Origin: Actinosynnema pretiosum
GTDB lineage: Bacteria; Actinomycetota; Actinomycetes; Mycobacteriales; Pseudonocardiaceae
Assembly (NCBI RefSeq): GCF_024171695.1
Contig: NZ_JAMTCF010000016.1
Location: forward strand, 124,001-188,000
DNA: 64,000 nucleotides
Reading direction: 5' to 3'
The stretch's first letter is position 1, and each line of letters begins with the position of its first letter. The notes under the pieces were generated by a model. The model did no database searches and was not told the origin of the DNA. It worked only from the letters and a program-made list of their open reading frames with translations. Of this stretch, positions 19,986 through 28,291 are shown piece after piece. The translations under genes and the position numbers were made by a program.

Positions 19986-22223
19986 GTGGAACTCGTGCGA
20001 TCCGAGGACGAGCCGGGGCACGCGGTGGACCTCGTGCCCGGCTGGAAGGTCTGGAAGCTCGCCGCCTTGCGGTCGGCCGGGTTGCCCTTTGACGTGGTGC
20101 GGCCCTTTGCCGCACCGGAGGAGCTGGCACTTCCCGTGGGCCCTGGGCGGGATCGCGCCATCCGCCGTGCCAGCCGACGGGCGATGGACGCCGCTCTGCT
20201 CGATGGGATGCTGCGGTGCGCGCTGACGTGGCAGAACCCTGGGTTGATCGACAACTGGGCCGGTGAGTACGCGGACGCGCTGGCGGACGGCAGGCGGCCC
20301 GAGCTCTCCCGGATGGACCGACGGGCGACCGTCATCGCCCACTACGCGCAGCGGTACGGCGCGAAGAACGACACTGTGGGGTTCTTCGGTCCCGTCGCCT
20401 GGGCGCGGTTCGGCGGCGGGCCCACGCGGACCGCGGGCTCCTGGAACCTGCGCGGGCAGGACGTGAGCTTCGAGGTCTGGGCTGTGCAGGCGGTCGCCGA
20501 GGCGTGGAATACCGACCCCGCGCTCCGCGACTACCTCCCGGTCCGCCTCGATCCCTCGGTGTCGATCTGCGGCAGCGTGGCCCACCGCCCGACCCGCGGA
20601 CCGCTCGCGCTCGACGCGCTGTCCTCGGCGTTGACCGGTTCGTTGCCCGACACGGTGGGCGGACTCGTCCGCGCCCTGGGGCGGGACGCCGACCGGGTCG
20701 TCGAGGAGCTGAGGGACGGCAAGGTGGTCCAGGTGGGTTTCCGGGTGCCGCTCGGCAGCAAGCCGGAACTGGCCCTGCGCGCCCAAGTCGAGCACGTGCC
20801 GGACCGGCGTGCCCGGGACCGGATGCTGGCCGTGCTCGACGACCTCGACGGCGTCCGCGCGGCCGTGTCCGGGGTCGCCACGGACCCGGTCGCGCTGGCG
20901 TCCGAGCTCTCGAGAGCGGGGGAGCGGTTGTCCGCCGCGGCGGGAGCACCGGTCAACCCGGCGCCGGACCTCGCCCCTGGAGGTCGCACCCCGGTCTACC
21001 TCGACGCCCGGCGCGACCTCGACGTGACCATCGGCGACGACCTGCTGGCAGGCCTGGCCGAGCCGCTCGGGATCGTGCTGGACAGCGCCAGGTGGCTCGC
21101 CGGACAGGTCGGCGAGGTGGTCGAGGAGGAACTGCGCCGCCGGTACGTGCGACTGGCCGCGCGCCGGGACGAGGTGACGCTGGCCGACCTCCAGTTGGCC
21201 GCTGCGGACGTCCTCGACCCCGGCGGGACGTTCACCGCCGACGTGGAGCAGGACTTCCAGCTGCGGTGGGCCGAGGTCCTGCCCGCCGACGGCGAGGCCG
21301 CCGGGCAGGCTGTCGACCGGGCAAGGCGGCTGGCCGACGTGTTGTTCTCCCACAGCGGCCGGCTGTGGACCGCGGCCCGGTCGAGCAGCCCCGACCTAAT
21401 GCTGCGCGACCTCGGCTCCGGCCGGGCGGGCTGGGTGCTGGGCGAGCTGCACGTGGCGCTGAACACCCTGGAGAGCAGGGTGTTCCGCACCCAGGCGGAC
21501 GATCCGGCCGAGCTGGTGGCCGCCGTCGCCGCCGATGTGCCGCGGGGACGAGTCGTGCCGGTCTACCCGCGGTCCTCGCCGGCGATCAGCTCGCGCACCT
21601 ACCCGCCGCTCGCGCTCGACCCGCCCGGCTGGTACCGCTACTGGTCGTACGGGTCCGACGACGGGCACCCCGAGGGGGTGGACAGTACCCCGGCCACCGC
21701 GCTCATCGTCACGGTGCGCGACGGCGACCTCCTCGCCCGGTCGCCGGCGCACGGCTGGGAAGCGCCCGTGCTGGAGTGCTTCGGTGAGTTCGTGACCGCG
21801 CTGGTGGTCAACCTGTTCCGGATCCGATCGCCGCGGCCGCACTCGCCGCGGGCGGGTATCGGCGACCTGGTTGTGTGCCGGGAGAGCTGGCGGTTGGACC
21901 CGGCCGAACTCGCACCGGCCGGGTCGCGGGACGTCGCACACGACCGGCTGCGCTCGCTCGTCCGCGAACTGGGCATCCCCCGTCACGTGTTCGTCCGCAC
22001 GCTGAGCGAGGTGAAGCCGTTCTACGTCGACTTTCAGGCTCCGACCCTGGTGACCAACCTGGTCCGTGCCGCACGCGGGCAGGACTGGGTGGACGTCGTG
22101 GAGATGCTGCCGACACCGGACGAGCTGTGGCTCACTGATCCCGCGGGCCGGCGGTACACCTCCGAGTTGCGGGTGGTGGCCGTCGACTCGACGCCGCCCG
22201 CACCGGCGTCGTGGCCGCGGTGA
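19986..22223 (+). CDS. LanB-like protein: lantibiotic-dehydratase N-terminal (aminoacyl-tRNA-dependent) domain only
   Basis: The 745-residue protein resembles the N-terminal half of class I lanthipeptide dehydratases. KNDTVGFFGP near residue 126 matches the conserved FGxFGP-type segment of these proteins. The C-terminal part has VRTLSEVKPFYVDFQAP near 670, which matches the conserved segment near the end of the glutamylation domain. In NisB-type enzymes this half transfers Glu from Glu-tRNA; in PEARL enzymes it adds an amino acid to a peptide end. No SpaB_C-type elimination domain, LanC gene or precursor peptide is present nearby. The start is GTG at 19986 behind GGGAGGG, 11 bp after PKS2, so it is the last gene of the assembly-line operon. 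A tRNA-dependent step on a carrier-bound or released intermediate is my inference. Confidence 0.8.
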   Translation: MELVRSEDEPGHAVDLVPGWKVWKLAALRSAGLPFDVVRPFAAPEELALPVGPGRDRAIRRASRRAMDAALLDGMLRCALTWQNPGLIDNWAGEYADALADGRRPELSRMDRRATVIAHYAQRYGAKNDTVGFFGPVAWARFGGGPTRTAGSWNLRGQDVSFEVWAVQAVAEAWNTDPALRDYLPVRLDPSVSICGSVAHRPTRGPLALDALSSALTGSLPDTVGGLVRALGRDADRVVEELRDGKVVQVGFRVPLGSKPELALRAQVEHVPDRRARDRMLAVLDDLDGVRAAVSGVATDPVALASELSRAGERLSAAAGAPVNPAPDLAPGGRTPVYLDARRDLDVTIGDDLLAGLAEPLGIVLDSARWLAGQVGEVVEEELRRRYVRLAARRDEVTLADLQLAAADVLDPGGTFTADVEQDFQLRWAEVLPADGEAAGQAVDRARRLADVLFSHSGRLWTAARSSSPDLMLRDLGSGRAGWVLGELHVALNTLESRVFRTQADDPAELVAAVAADVPRGRVVPVYPRSSPAISSRTYPPLALDPPGWYRYWSYGSDDGHPEGVDSTPATALIVTVRDGDLLARSPAHGWEAPVLECFGEFVTALVVNLFRIRSPRPHSPRAGIGDLVVCRESWRLDPAELAPAGSRDVAHDRLRSLVRELGIPRHVFVRTLSEVKPFYVDFQAPTLVTNLVRAARGQDWVDVVEMLPTPDELWLTDPAGRRYTSELRVVAVDSTPPAPASWPR

Positions 22224-22281
22224 GGACCGGCGGACGACGCACCACGACCCGTTCGGAGGTGCTCAGCGGGCCCGCGGGTGG

Positions 22282-22336
22282 TCGACGCGCGCCGTCCCCG
22301 CCCCACACCCCCCGGCGCGAGACCGGCGCGCGTTGA
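22282..22336. terminator. Long-loop inverted repeat in convergent gap
   Basis: The arms at 22282-22294 and 22324-22336 pair in 12 of 13 positions (core ACGCGCGCCG / CGGCGCGCGT) around a 29-base C-rich loop. They lie in the 119-bp gap where the LanB-like gene and NRPS3 converge. There is no T-tract, so termination is only a suggestion. Confidence 0.35.
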
Positions 22337-22342
22337 CGGACG

Positions 22343-25300
22343 CTAACCACGCCGAGCCCTGATCCTGCGCTCGCGAGCGGCCGACGCGCCGCGTCGGGAC
22401 CTGGTGGGCGTCGACTCGGCCGCCCGTGCGCCGAGGTAGCCGGCCAGGCCGCGGACCGTGGTGTGCTCGAACAGGGCGGCGATCGGGATGTCGGTCCCGA
22501 AGTCCTCCCCCAGGGCGACGCTGGCCGCGGCCAGGGTCAGCGAAGTCGCGCCGAGGTCGAAGAAGTTCCGGTCGGCGTCGATCCGCTCCACACCCAGCAC
22601 CCGGCACCACACCGCGCTGACGGCGTGCTCCAGCTCGGTGGCCGGGGTGGCGCTCCGCGGCGCGACGGGTCGGGGTGCCGGGAGTGCGGAGCGGTCGACC
22701 TTCCCGTTGGGCGACAACGGGATCGCGGTAACCTCGACCACCACCGAGGGGACCGCGGCTGCGGGCAGGCGGGTCCGCAGGAAGGCCCGGACCTCCTCTG
22801 GCCGCGGCATCCCGCCGCGGGGCACCACGCAGGCGACGAGGTGGTTCCCGCCGCCCTCACGCCGGACGGCTCGCGTCGCGGCGTCCCGGACGGCCGGGTG
22901 CTCGTGCAGGCGCCGGTCGACCTCGGCCAGGTCGACGCGGAAGCCGTCGACCTGTGCTTGGCCGTCGGACCGACCGCAGACGGTCACCAGCCCGTCCGGG
23001 CCGAGCCTGCCTAGGTCACCGGTGACGAAGCGGCGGTGGCCCGGAAAGGCGTCCGGCTCCCAGACCGCGTCGTCGGCGTCGGCCAGGTACGGGCTGCGGA
23101 CCACCACCGCGCCGAGTTCACCGATACCGGCGGGGTGGCCGGCGGCGTTGACGACCAGCAGTTCGGCACCCGGCACGCCGTTGCCGACGGGCACCCGCGG
23201 CGTGGCCGGGCCGGTCACCTCGTAGTGGCTGGCGACCTGCGGTGTCTCCGTCGTCCCGTATGCGTTCACGACGGTGGCGTTCGGCGCCCAGCGCCGGATC
23301 CGGTCCACGTCCGCCCCGTGCAGCTCGTCGCCACCGCACACCACCAACCGGATGCCCGGTGCGGGCGTCACGGTCCGGGGGAGCGCGAGCATCCGCGCGA
23401 GCCCCGGGGTCACGTGGACCACCGTCGTCGACTCGTGGCGCAGCCACGCGAGCAGGTCGACCGGCTGGCGCAGGAGGCGCTGGGGCGGTAAGGACAGCGT
23501 GCCCCCGACCCGGAGCGGGGTCAGGACGTCCCGGAGCAAGGGGTCGTGTCCGAGGCCGGACAACGCGGCGAAGCGGTCCGCCGCGCCGATCCCATGCCGC
23601 TCGGTGTACCAGGACAGGAAGTGGGCCAGCGGTTCGCCCCCGCCGCGCACCGCCTTGGGGCGTCCGGTCGTGCCCGACGTGAACGCGACGTAGGCCAACG
23701 CCTCCCCGGTCACCATCGGCCACAGTGCGCTGCCTGCGGGTTCCACGCCCAGCCACCGCGTCCGGCCGGTTCGCAGCTCGGCCGGGACCTCGTCGCCGAG
23801 GCGCAACCCGACCGGAGCGGTCAGCTCGCCGAGCTGGTCTGCGAGCCGCGCCGGTGGGTGCTCGGCGTCCAACACGCAGACGGCGGCGCCCGCGCCCAGC
23901 ACCCCGAGCACCGCCGTCACCAGCCGAGGGGTCCGCTCCGCGTGAATCGGCACGACGTCGCCCGCGGCCACCCCTGCGGCGTGCAGCTGCCGTGACAGGA
24001 TCCCGGCCGTGCCGAAGAGTTCAGCGTAGCTAGTGGTCCCCCCGTCGCCGCGGACGGCGACGGCATCGGGGAACGCGGTCGCCGATGCGGCCAGGGTGGG
24101 CACGAGCGGCGGCACCGCAGTCCGCAGGTCGTCGTCTCCGCCGATCGCACCGTCGCGCGCGGTCCGGAGCGGGTGTTCGAGGACCGGGACATCCGGCCGT
24201 CCGCAGAGACCGTCCACCAGGGACACGTACTGGTCGACCAGCGCCGACATGTGCGCGCCGTCCAGCACGTCCTCGTCGTGCACCACGGTGAGCTCGAAAC
24301 CCGCCGGACCGTCCGTTACGTAGAACACGAGGTCGAACAACGCGCCGGGCGGCACCGCGCGGACCAGCCCGGTCGTCAGCCCGGTCATGGCCGGCGACTT
24401 GGCTGGCTGGCCCAGCCAGTTGAACCACACCCGGAAGACCGGGTCGCCCGTGCCCGCCAGACCCGCGTCCCGCACCACCTGGTCGTACGGGACCTCGGCG
24501 TTCGCCCGCGCGTTCGCCAGGGCGTGCCGGGTCGAGCCCAGCACGTCAGTGAAGCTCGCCCCGGCGGGCACGGACAGCCGCAGCGGCAGCGTGCCGACCA
24601 GGAACCCGACCAGATCCTGGGTCTCCGGCCGGTCCCGGTCGCCGAAGGGCGCGCCGATCATCAGGTCTTCCTGTCCGGACCAGCGTCGCAGCAGGACGGT
24701 CAGCGCCGACAGGAGCGTCGTGTACGGGGTCATGCCGTGCATGCCCGCCACCTGACGGACGCGGTCGGCGCTGCCGGGGGGCAGCGTCCGGGACAGCACG
24801 GCAGCGCGTCCTCCGGCCGGCCCGCCGAGCGTGCTCGGCAGGTCCAGCGGCGCGGGCGGATCGGCGAGCCGGTGTCGCCAGTACGCCCGCTGTCTGGTCC
24901 TGGTGGGCGACTCCGCCCGCCCAGTGTGCCAGCGCGCGTAGTCCTGGTAACCGATGTCCTTGGCGGGCAGCACCGCCGGGCGGTCCTCGACCGCCGCCGA
25001 GTACAGCTCGCCGAGGTCGCGCAGGAGGATCCGCTCCGACCAGTCGTCGAAGACGACGTGGTGGGTCACGACGACCAGCTCGTGCCGGTCGACGGCGTGT
25101 CGGACCAGCACCGCGCGGATGAGCGGCGGTCGTGACAGGTCGAACGGCCGTCGGACCACTTCGTCGACGGCAGCGGAAGCGTCGGTGTCGCCCTCTCGCA
25201 CTTCGAGCGGGAAGGGCATCGGCGGTCCGGTGCGCAGCACCGGACCGCCAGCCCCGGCCACGAGCCCGGTGCGCAGCGCGTCGTGCCGCTCGATCAGCAG

Positions 25301-27307
25301 GTCGAGCGCCCGCCTCAGGGCGACCAGGTCCAGCGGGCCCGTCAGGGTGAGCACCGTGGGCAGGTGGTAGGTGGGGTCCTCGGGGCGGAGTTGCCGGAGC
25401 AACCACAACCCGTACTGACCGGGACCGGGTGGGCCGTCGTCCGGGGTGGGGTGAGCAGCGCTGATCGGCTCGGCGTGCGCCTCGGCCGTGGCGACGAACC
25501 GGCTCAGCGCGGCCACGGTCGGTTCGGCGAACAACGCCGAGACGGTCAGGTCGAGGCCGGTCTCGCCACGCACGGCGGCGACTAGCGTCGCCGCCGTGAG
25601 GGACGTTCCCCCCGCTTCGAACAAGTTGTCGTCCAGGCCCCGCGGCGGGCGGCCGAGCACCCGCTCCCACAGGTCGGCGACGACGCGCTCGGCCTCGGTC
25701 GCCGGGACCATGTCCGTGCGGCTCGATGGCAGGGGGATGGCGGCCAGGGCCTTCCGGTCGACCTTGCCGGACCTGGTCAACGGCAGCCGTTCGTGCACGA
25801 TGAACTCGGCCGGGACCATCGCGTCGGCCACGTGTGCGGCCATCTCGGCGCGCAGCGCCTCGGCCGCCCCCCTGCCGGTCATCCCGTCGCCTGCCGGCAC
25901 GACGTGGCCTACCAGTGTGCCCTCGCCCGCACGGTCCACGCGGACTGCGGCGGCCTGCGCGATCCCCGGCAGGCTGAGCAACGCGGCTTCGACGGCACTG
26001 AGCTGGACGCGTACCCCGCGAACCTTCACCTGGTCGTCGGTGCGACCGAGGAACACGATCGCCCCGTTGGGACGGAGGCGGACCAGGTCCCCGGTGCGGT
26101 ACATCTTCGGGCCCGCGATCCCCGGCACGGCGGGCAGGAACCGCTCGTCGGTGATGTCCGGGCGGTGGTAGTAGCCGCGCGCCAGCCGATCGCCTCCGAT
26201 GTAGAGCTCGCCGACCTCGCCGCAGGCGACCGGCCGCAGCTGGTCGTCGAGCACCGCGACGGCCGCGCCGGGCAGTGGGAACCCGATGGGGACGAGATCC
26301 GCGTCGTCCTCGCCGACCGCCTCGGCGATCGTCTCCTCGGTGACGTCCTGAAGGGTGCTCTCGACCCCTGCCTCGGACACGCCGTAGGCGTTTACGATCC
26401 GGGTTCGAGGCCCGAGGCCGCGCCGGAAGTGTCGGAAGTCGGCGGTCGTCATCTGTTCGCCACCGCAGATGACGAGTCGCATGGCGGGCACCTGCCAGCC
26501 CGTCTCGGTGAGCCAGCTGGCGAGCAGCCGCAGCACGGTCGGCGTGAGGTCCATCGAGTCGACAGACTCCCGCACCAGCAGCTCGTGCAGCCGGGGCGGG
26601 TCGAGCAGCCAGGGCGTCGGGCAGAGCACCAGGGTGCCGCCGGATAGCAGTGCCCTGGCTAGGTCGCCGATGTGCACGTCGAAGGCGGGACTCGCCGCCT
26701 GGAGCCAGTTGGGGGCCCGCTCGGCCAGGCCGTAGCACTGCGCCCAGCCGTCGTACAGGCTCACCAGCGCCCGGTGTGACATGGCCACGGGCTTGGGCGT
26801 CCCGGTCGACCCCGACGTGTGCACGATGTAGGCCAGGTCGTCCGCACCGACCTGGTCCTCGGCAGGAGCGTCCAACGAGAGCGCAGGTCCGGAGTCGGGC
26901 TCGTCGAAGGACGAGGTCGCCGGGCACATGCCCTGGTAGGAGGCGGTGAGCTCGGGCGGACCCAGCAGCACCGCGGGCTCGACGCCGGCGAACATCCGCT
27001 CGACCTGGGGTAGGGGGATGCGGGGGTCGACCGGGACGTAGACCGCGCCCAGCTTCCAGCAGGCCACGGCGGCGGTCACGAAGTCTGCGGCGGTTTTGTC
27101 GACCAGCACGGCCACGACCGAACGCGGCCCGGCTCCCAATGCGCGCAGCAGGCGGGCGAGCCGGTCGGAGCGTGCGTCCAGGTGGCGGTAGGTCACGCGT
27201 TCGTCCTCGGTGACCACGGCATCCCGATCTGGGCACCGCGAGACCACTCTCGCCAGCCGCACGTGGACCAACCAGGCGTCGCCGTCGGGCGGAGAAGCAT
27301 TCGACAC
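22343..27307 (-). CDS. NRPS3: A-T-C-A-T, second A domain Lys2-like
   Basis: The 1654-residue protein starts directly with an adenylation domain (HTSGSTGTPKP near 164), so it is a loading plus one extension module. T1 has GGTSL near 569, the C domain HHVVFDD near 749, A2 FTSGTTGRPKA near 1212 and T2 GATSL near 1587. There is no thioesterase or reductase. The A1 code read by eye is D-V-G-L-I-G-A-V-E-K, resembling codes for basic residues such as ornithine. A2 has LSGLGHDPLLRDV and NAYGTTETPQ in place of the usual FDxS and YGPTE. These are the variants seen in fungal Lys2, and its code D-P-R-V-V-G-A-Q-V-K shares P-R with the aminoadipate code of ACV synthetase. Start GTG lies 6 bp after a -10-like box, so the mRNA may be leaderless. 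Confidence 0.92.
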   Translation of the reverse strand: MSNASPPDGDAWLVHVRLARVVSRCPDRDAVVTEDERVTYRHLDARSDRLARLLRALGAGPRSVVAVLVDKTAADFVTAAVACWKLGAVYVPVDPRIPLPQVERMFAGVEPAVLLGPPELTASYQGMCPATSSFDEPDSGPALSLDAPAEDQVGADDLAYIVHTSGSTGTPKPVAMSHRALVSLYDGWAQCYGLAERAPNWLQAASPAFDVHIGDLARALLSGGTLVLCPTPWLLDPPRLHELLVRESVDSMDLTPTVLRLLASWLTETGWQVPAMRLVICGGEQMTTADFRHFRRGLGPRTRIVNAYGVSEAGVESTLQDVTEETIAEAVGEDDADLVPIGFPLPGAAVAVLDDQLRPVACGEVGELYIGGDRLARGYYHRPDITDERFLPAVPGIAGPKMYRTGDLVRLRPNGAIVFLGRTDDQVKVRGVRVQLSAVEAALLSLPGIAQAAAVRVDRAGEGTLVGHVVPAGDGMTGRGAAEALRAEMAAHVADAMVPAEFIVHERLPLTRSGKVDRKALAAIPLPSSRTDMVPATEAERVVADLWERVLGRPPRGLDDNLFEAGGTSLTAATLVAAVRGETGLDLTVSALFAEPTVAALSRFVATAEAHAEPISAAHPTPDDGPPGPGQYGLWLLRQLRPEDPTYHLPTVLTLTGPLDLVALRRALDLLIERHDALRTGLVAGAGGPVLRTGPPMPFPLEVREGDTDASAAVDEVVRRPFDLSRPPLIRAVLVRHAVDRHELVVVTHHVVFDDWSERILLRDLGELYSAAVEDRPAVLPAKDIGYQDYARWHTGRAESPTRTRQRAYWRHRLADPPAPLDLPSTLGGPAGGRAAVLSRTLPPGSADRVRQVAGMHGMTPYTTLLSALTVLLRRWSGQEDLMIGAPFGDRDRPETQDLVGFLVGTLPLRLSVPAGASFTDVLGSTRHALANARANAEVPYDQVVRDAGLAGTGDPVFRVWFNWLGQPAKSPAMTGLTTGLVRAVPPGALFDLVFYVTDGPAGFELTVVHDEDVLDGAHMSALVDQYVSLVDGLCGRPDVPVLEHPLRTARDGAIGGDDDLRTAVPPLVPTLAASATAFPDAVAVRGDGGTTSYAELFGTAGILSRQLHAAGVAAGDVVPIHAERTPRLVTAVLGVLGAGAAVCVLDAEHPPARLADQLGELTAPVGLRLGDEVPAELRTGRTRWLGVEPAGSALWPMVTGEALAYVAFTSGTTGRPKAVRGGGEPLAHFLSWYTERHGIGAADRFAALSGLGHDPLLRDVLTPLRVGGTLSLPPQRLLRQPVDLLAWLRHESTTVVHVTPGLARMLALPRTVTPAPGIRLVVCGGDELHGADVDRIRRWAPNATVVNAYGTTETPQVASHYEVTGPATPRVPVGNGVPGAELLVVNAAGHPAGIGELGAVVVRSPYLADADDAVWEPDAFPGHRRFVTGDLGRLGPDGLVTVCGRSDGQAQVDGFRVDLAEVDRRLHEHPAVRDAATRAVRREGGGNHLVACVVPRGGMPRPEEVRAFLRTRLPAAAVPSVVVEVTAIPLSPNGKVDRSALPAPRPVAPRSATPATELEHAVSAVWCRVLGVERIDADRNFFDLGATSLTLAAASVALGEDFGTDIPIAALFEHTTVRGLAGYLGARAAESTPTRSRRGASAARERRIRARRG

Positions 27308-27311
27308 AGTA

Positions 27312-27324
27312 CGAACCTAAACGC
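27312..27324 (-). promoter_or_regulatory. Putative promoter of NRPS3 (TAGGTT -10), leaderless
   Basis: On the minus strand GCGTTTAGGTTCG matches the cluster motif. The -10-like TAGGTT (27319 to 27314) ends 6 bp before the GTG start at 27307, which is where transcription would begin. No ribosome site fits between them, so a leaderless message is likely. Confidence 0.45.
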
Positions 27325-27376
27325 GCGCCCTCGCGGTTTCTGTCGCCACTTCCCGGGACATGCCGGGCACAGTGGG

Positions 27377-27390
27377 GCGTCGTACCGTCG
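27377..27390 (+). promoter_or_regulatory. Putative promoter of the hydroxylase gene (TACCGT -10)
   Basis: GCGTCGTACCGTCG is one of five copies of the cluster motif. Its upstream context (GTGG a few bases before GCGT, CACTT about 20 bp further up) is strikingly like that in front of the SDR gene at 32938. The start codon of the hydroxylase is about 42 bp downstream. Confidence 0.45.
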
Positions 27391-27432
27391 AGCCTGTTTG
27401 TCGCGGTGTGCCGACATGACGGAGTGAACCCG

Positions 27433-28215
27433 GTGAAGCAATTGATCGGTACGTCCACTGAGCTGTCCCGCAACGGATTCGCCCGCTACGACCTCGGGGA
27501 GTCCTTCCAACTGTCCGATGAGGACGCAAACCTGCAGGCCCTGCGCGTCGAGTGCGAGGACCTGCCGATCGACCCGTACGCCCCTGCCGCCGGTCGACGC
27601 CGGCGGTACGGGCGAGGTGTCCTCCTGCCGTGGCAGCGGGAGTTCAGCTGGCTGCCGCCGGTGCCGGTGCAGGACGGCAGGTCGTACCGGAACAGCTACT
27701 ACCAGGGTGGGCACAACCCGGAGTACGTCGGCGTGTCGCGCGACCTGATGCCCCTCACCGAGGGCATCCGGGACAACGCACTGCTGCGGCGCGTCATCAT
27801 GTTCGACTTCGACCAGACCTGGTGGACCCCCGAGGACTCGACCTGGCCACTGCACGTCGGTGTGCACGTCATCAAGCTGTCGGTCGACCAGGCGGGTGCC
27901 TTGGCGGTGTCGTCGCCGCCGACCCTGCACCAGGACGGCGAGCCGTTCACCTTCGCCCACCTGCTCGTGCGCCGTAACGCCGAGGGCGGGACCAACGTGA
28001 TCGCGTCCCCTGGGTGCCGGGGCATGGACCCGGCGAACGTGCCGGCCGAGCTGATCCTCTCCCGGTTCGAGCTGACCAGACCGCTGGAGTCCTACGGCGT
28101 CGCTGACGAAATGGTGAGCCACTACGTCGGCCCGGTCGGCAAGGGACCTGGTGTGGAACCAGGGGAGCGCGTGGTTCTCCTCGTCGACTTCACCCCCATG
28201 CGCCGGCGCGTCTGA
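27433..28215 (+). CDS. 2OG-Fe dioxygenase of the isoleucine-hydroxylase (IDO) family
   Basis: The 260-residue protein fits the 2OG-Fe_Oxy_2 family, which includes free-amino-acid hydroxylases such as L-isoleucine 4-hydroxylase. The iron ligands are visible as HQDGEPF near residue 166 (HxD) and a distal His in VSHYVGPV near 229, followed by the typical ERVVLLVDF strand. Expected chemistry is hydroxylation of a free aliphatic or similar amino acid using 2-oxoglutarate and oxygen in the cytoplasm, to supply an NRPS monomer. GTG at 27433 is preferred because a GGAG lies about 8 bp upstream; GTG codons at 27406 and 27424 are alternatives. It stands alone between NRPS3 (divergent) and the mutase operon (convergent). 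The actual substrate cannot be read from the sequence. Confidence 0.85.
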   Translation: MKQLIGTSTELSRNGFARYDLGESFQLSDEDANLQALRVECEDLPIDPYAPAAGRRRRYGRGVLLPWQREFSWLPPVPVQDGRSYRNSYYQGGHNPEYVGVSRDLMPLTEGIRDNALLRRVIMFDFDQTWWTPEDSTWPLHVGVHVIKLSVDQAGALAVSSPPTLHQDGEPFTFAHLLVRRNAEGGTNVIASPGCRGMDPANVPAELILSRFELTRPLESYGVADEMVSHYVGPVGKGPGVEPGERVVLLVDFTPMRRRV

Positions 28216-28291
28216 CCGGTTCACCGCTCCTCTCGGAGTGCCTGGTGCCGCGCGCCTGGTTCTCCCGGCTCCGCGAGCGCGCCGGGTCGGC

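Noticed and set aside
19986..22223. A ribosomal lanthipeptide cluster because of the LanB-like gene
   Set aside because: No LanC, no elimination domain, no protease or leader-type precursor is present, and the gene is locked into a PKS/NRPS operon.
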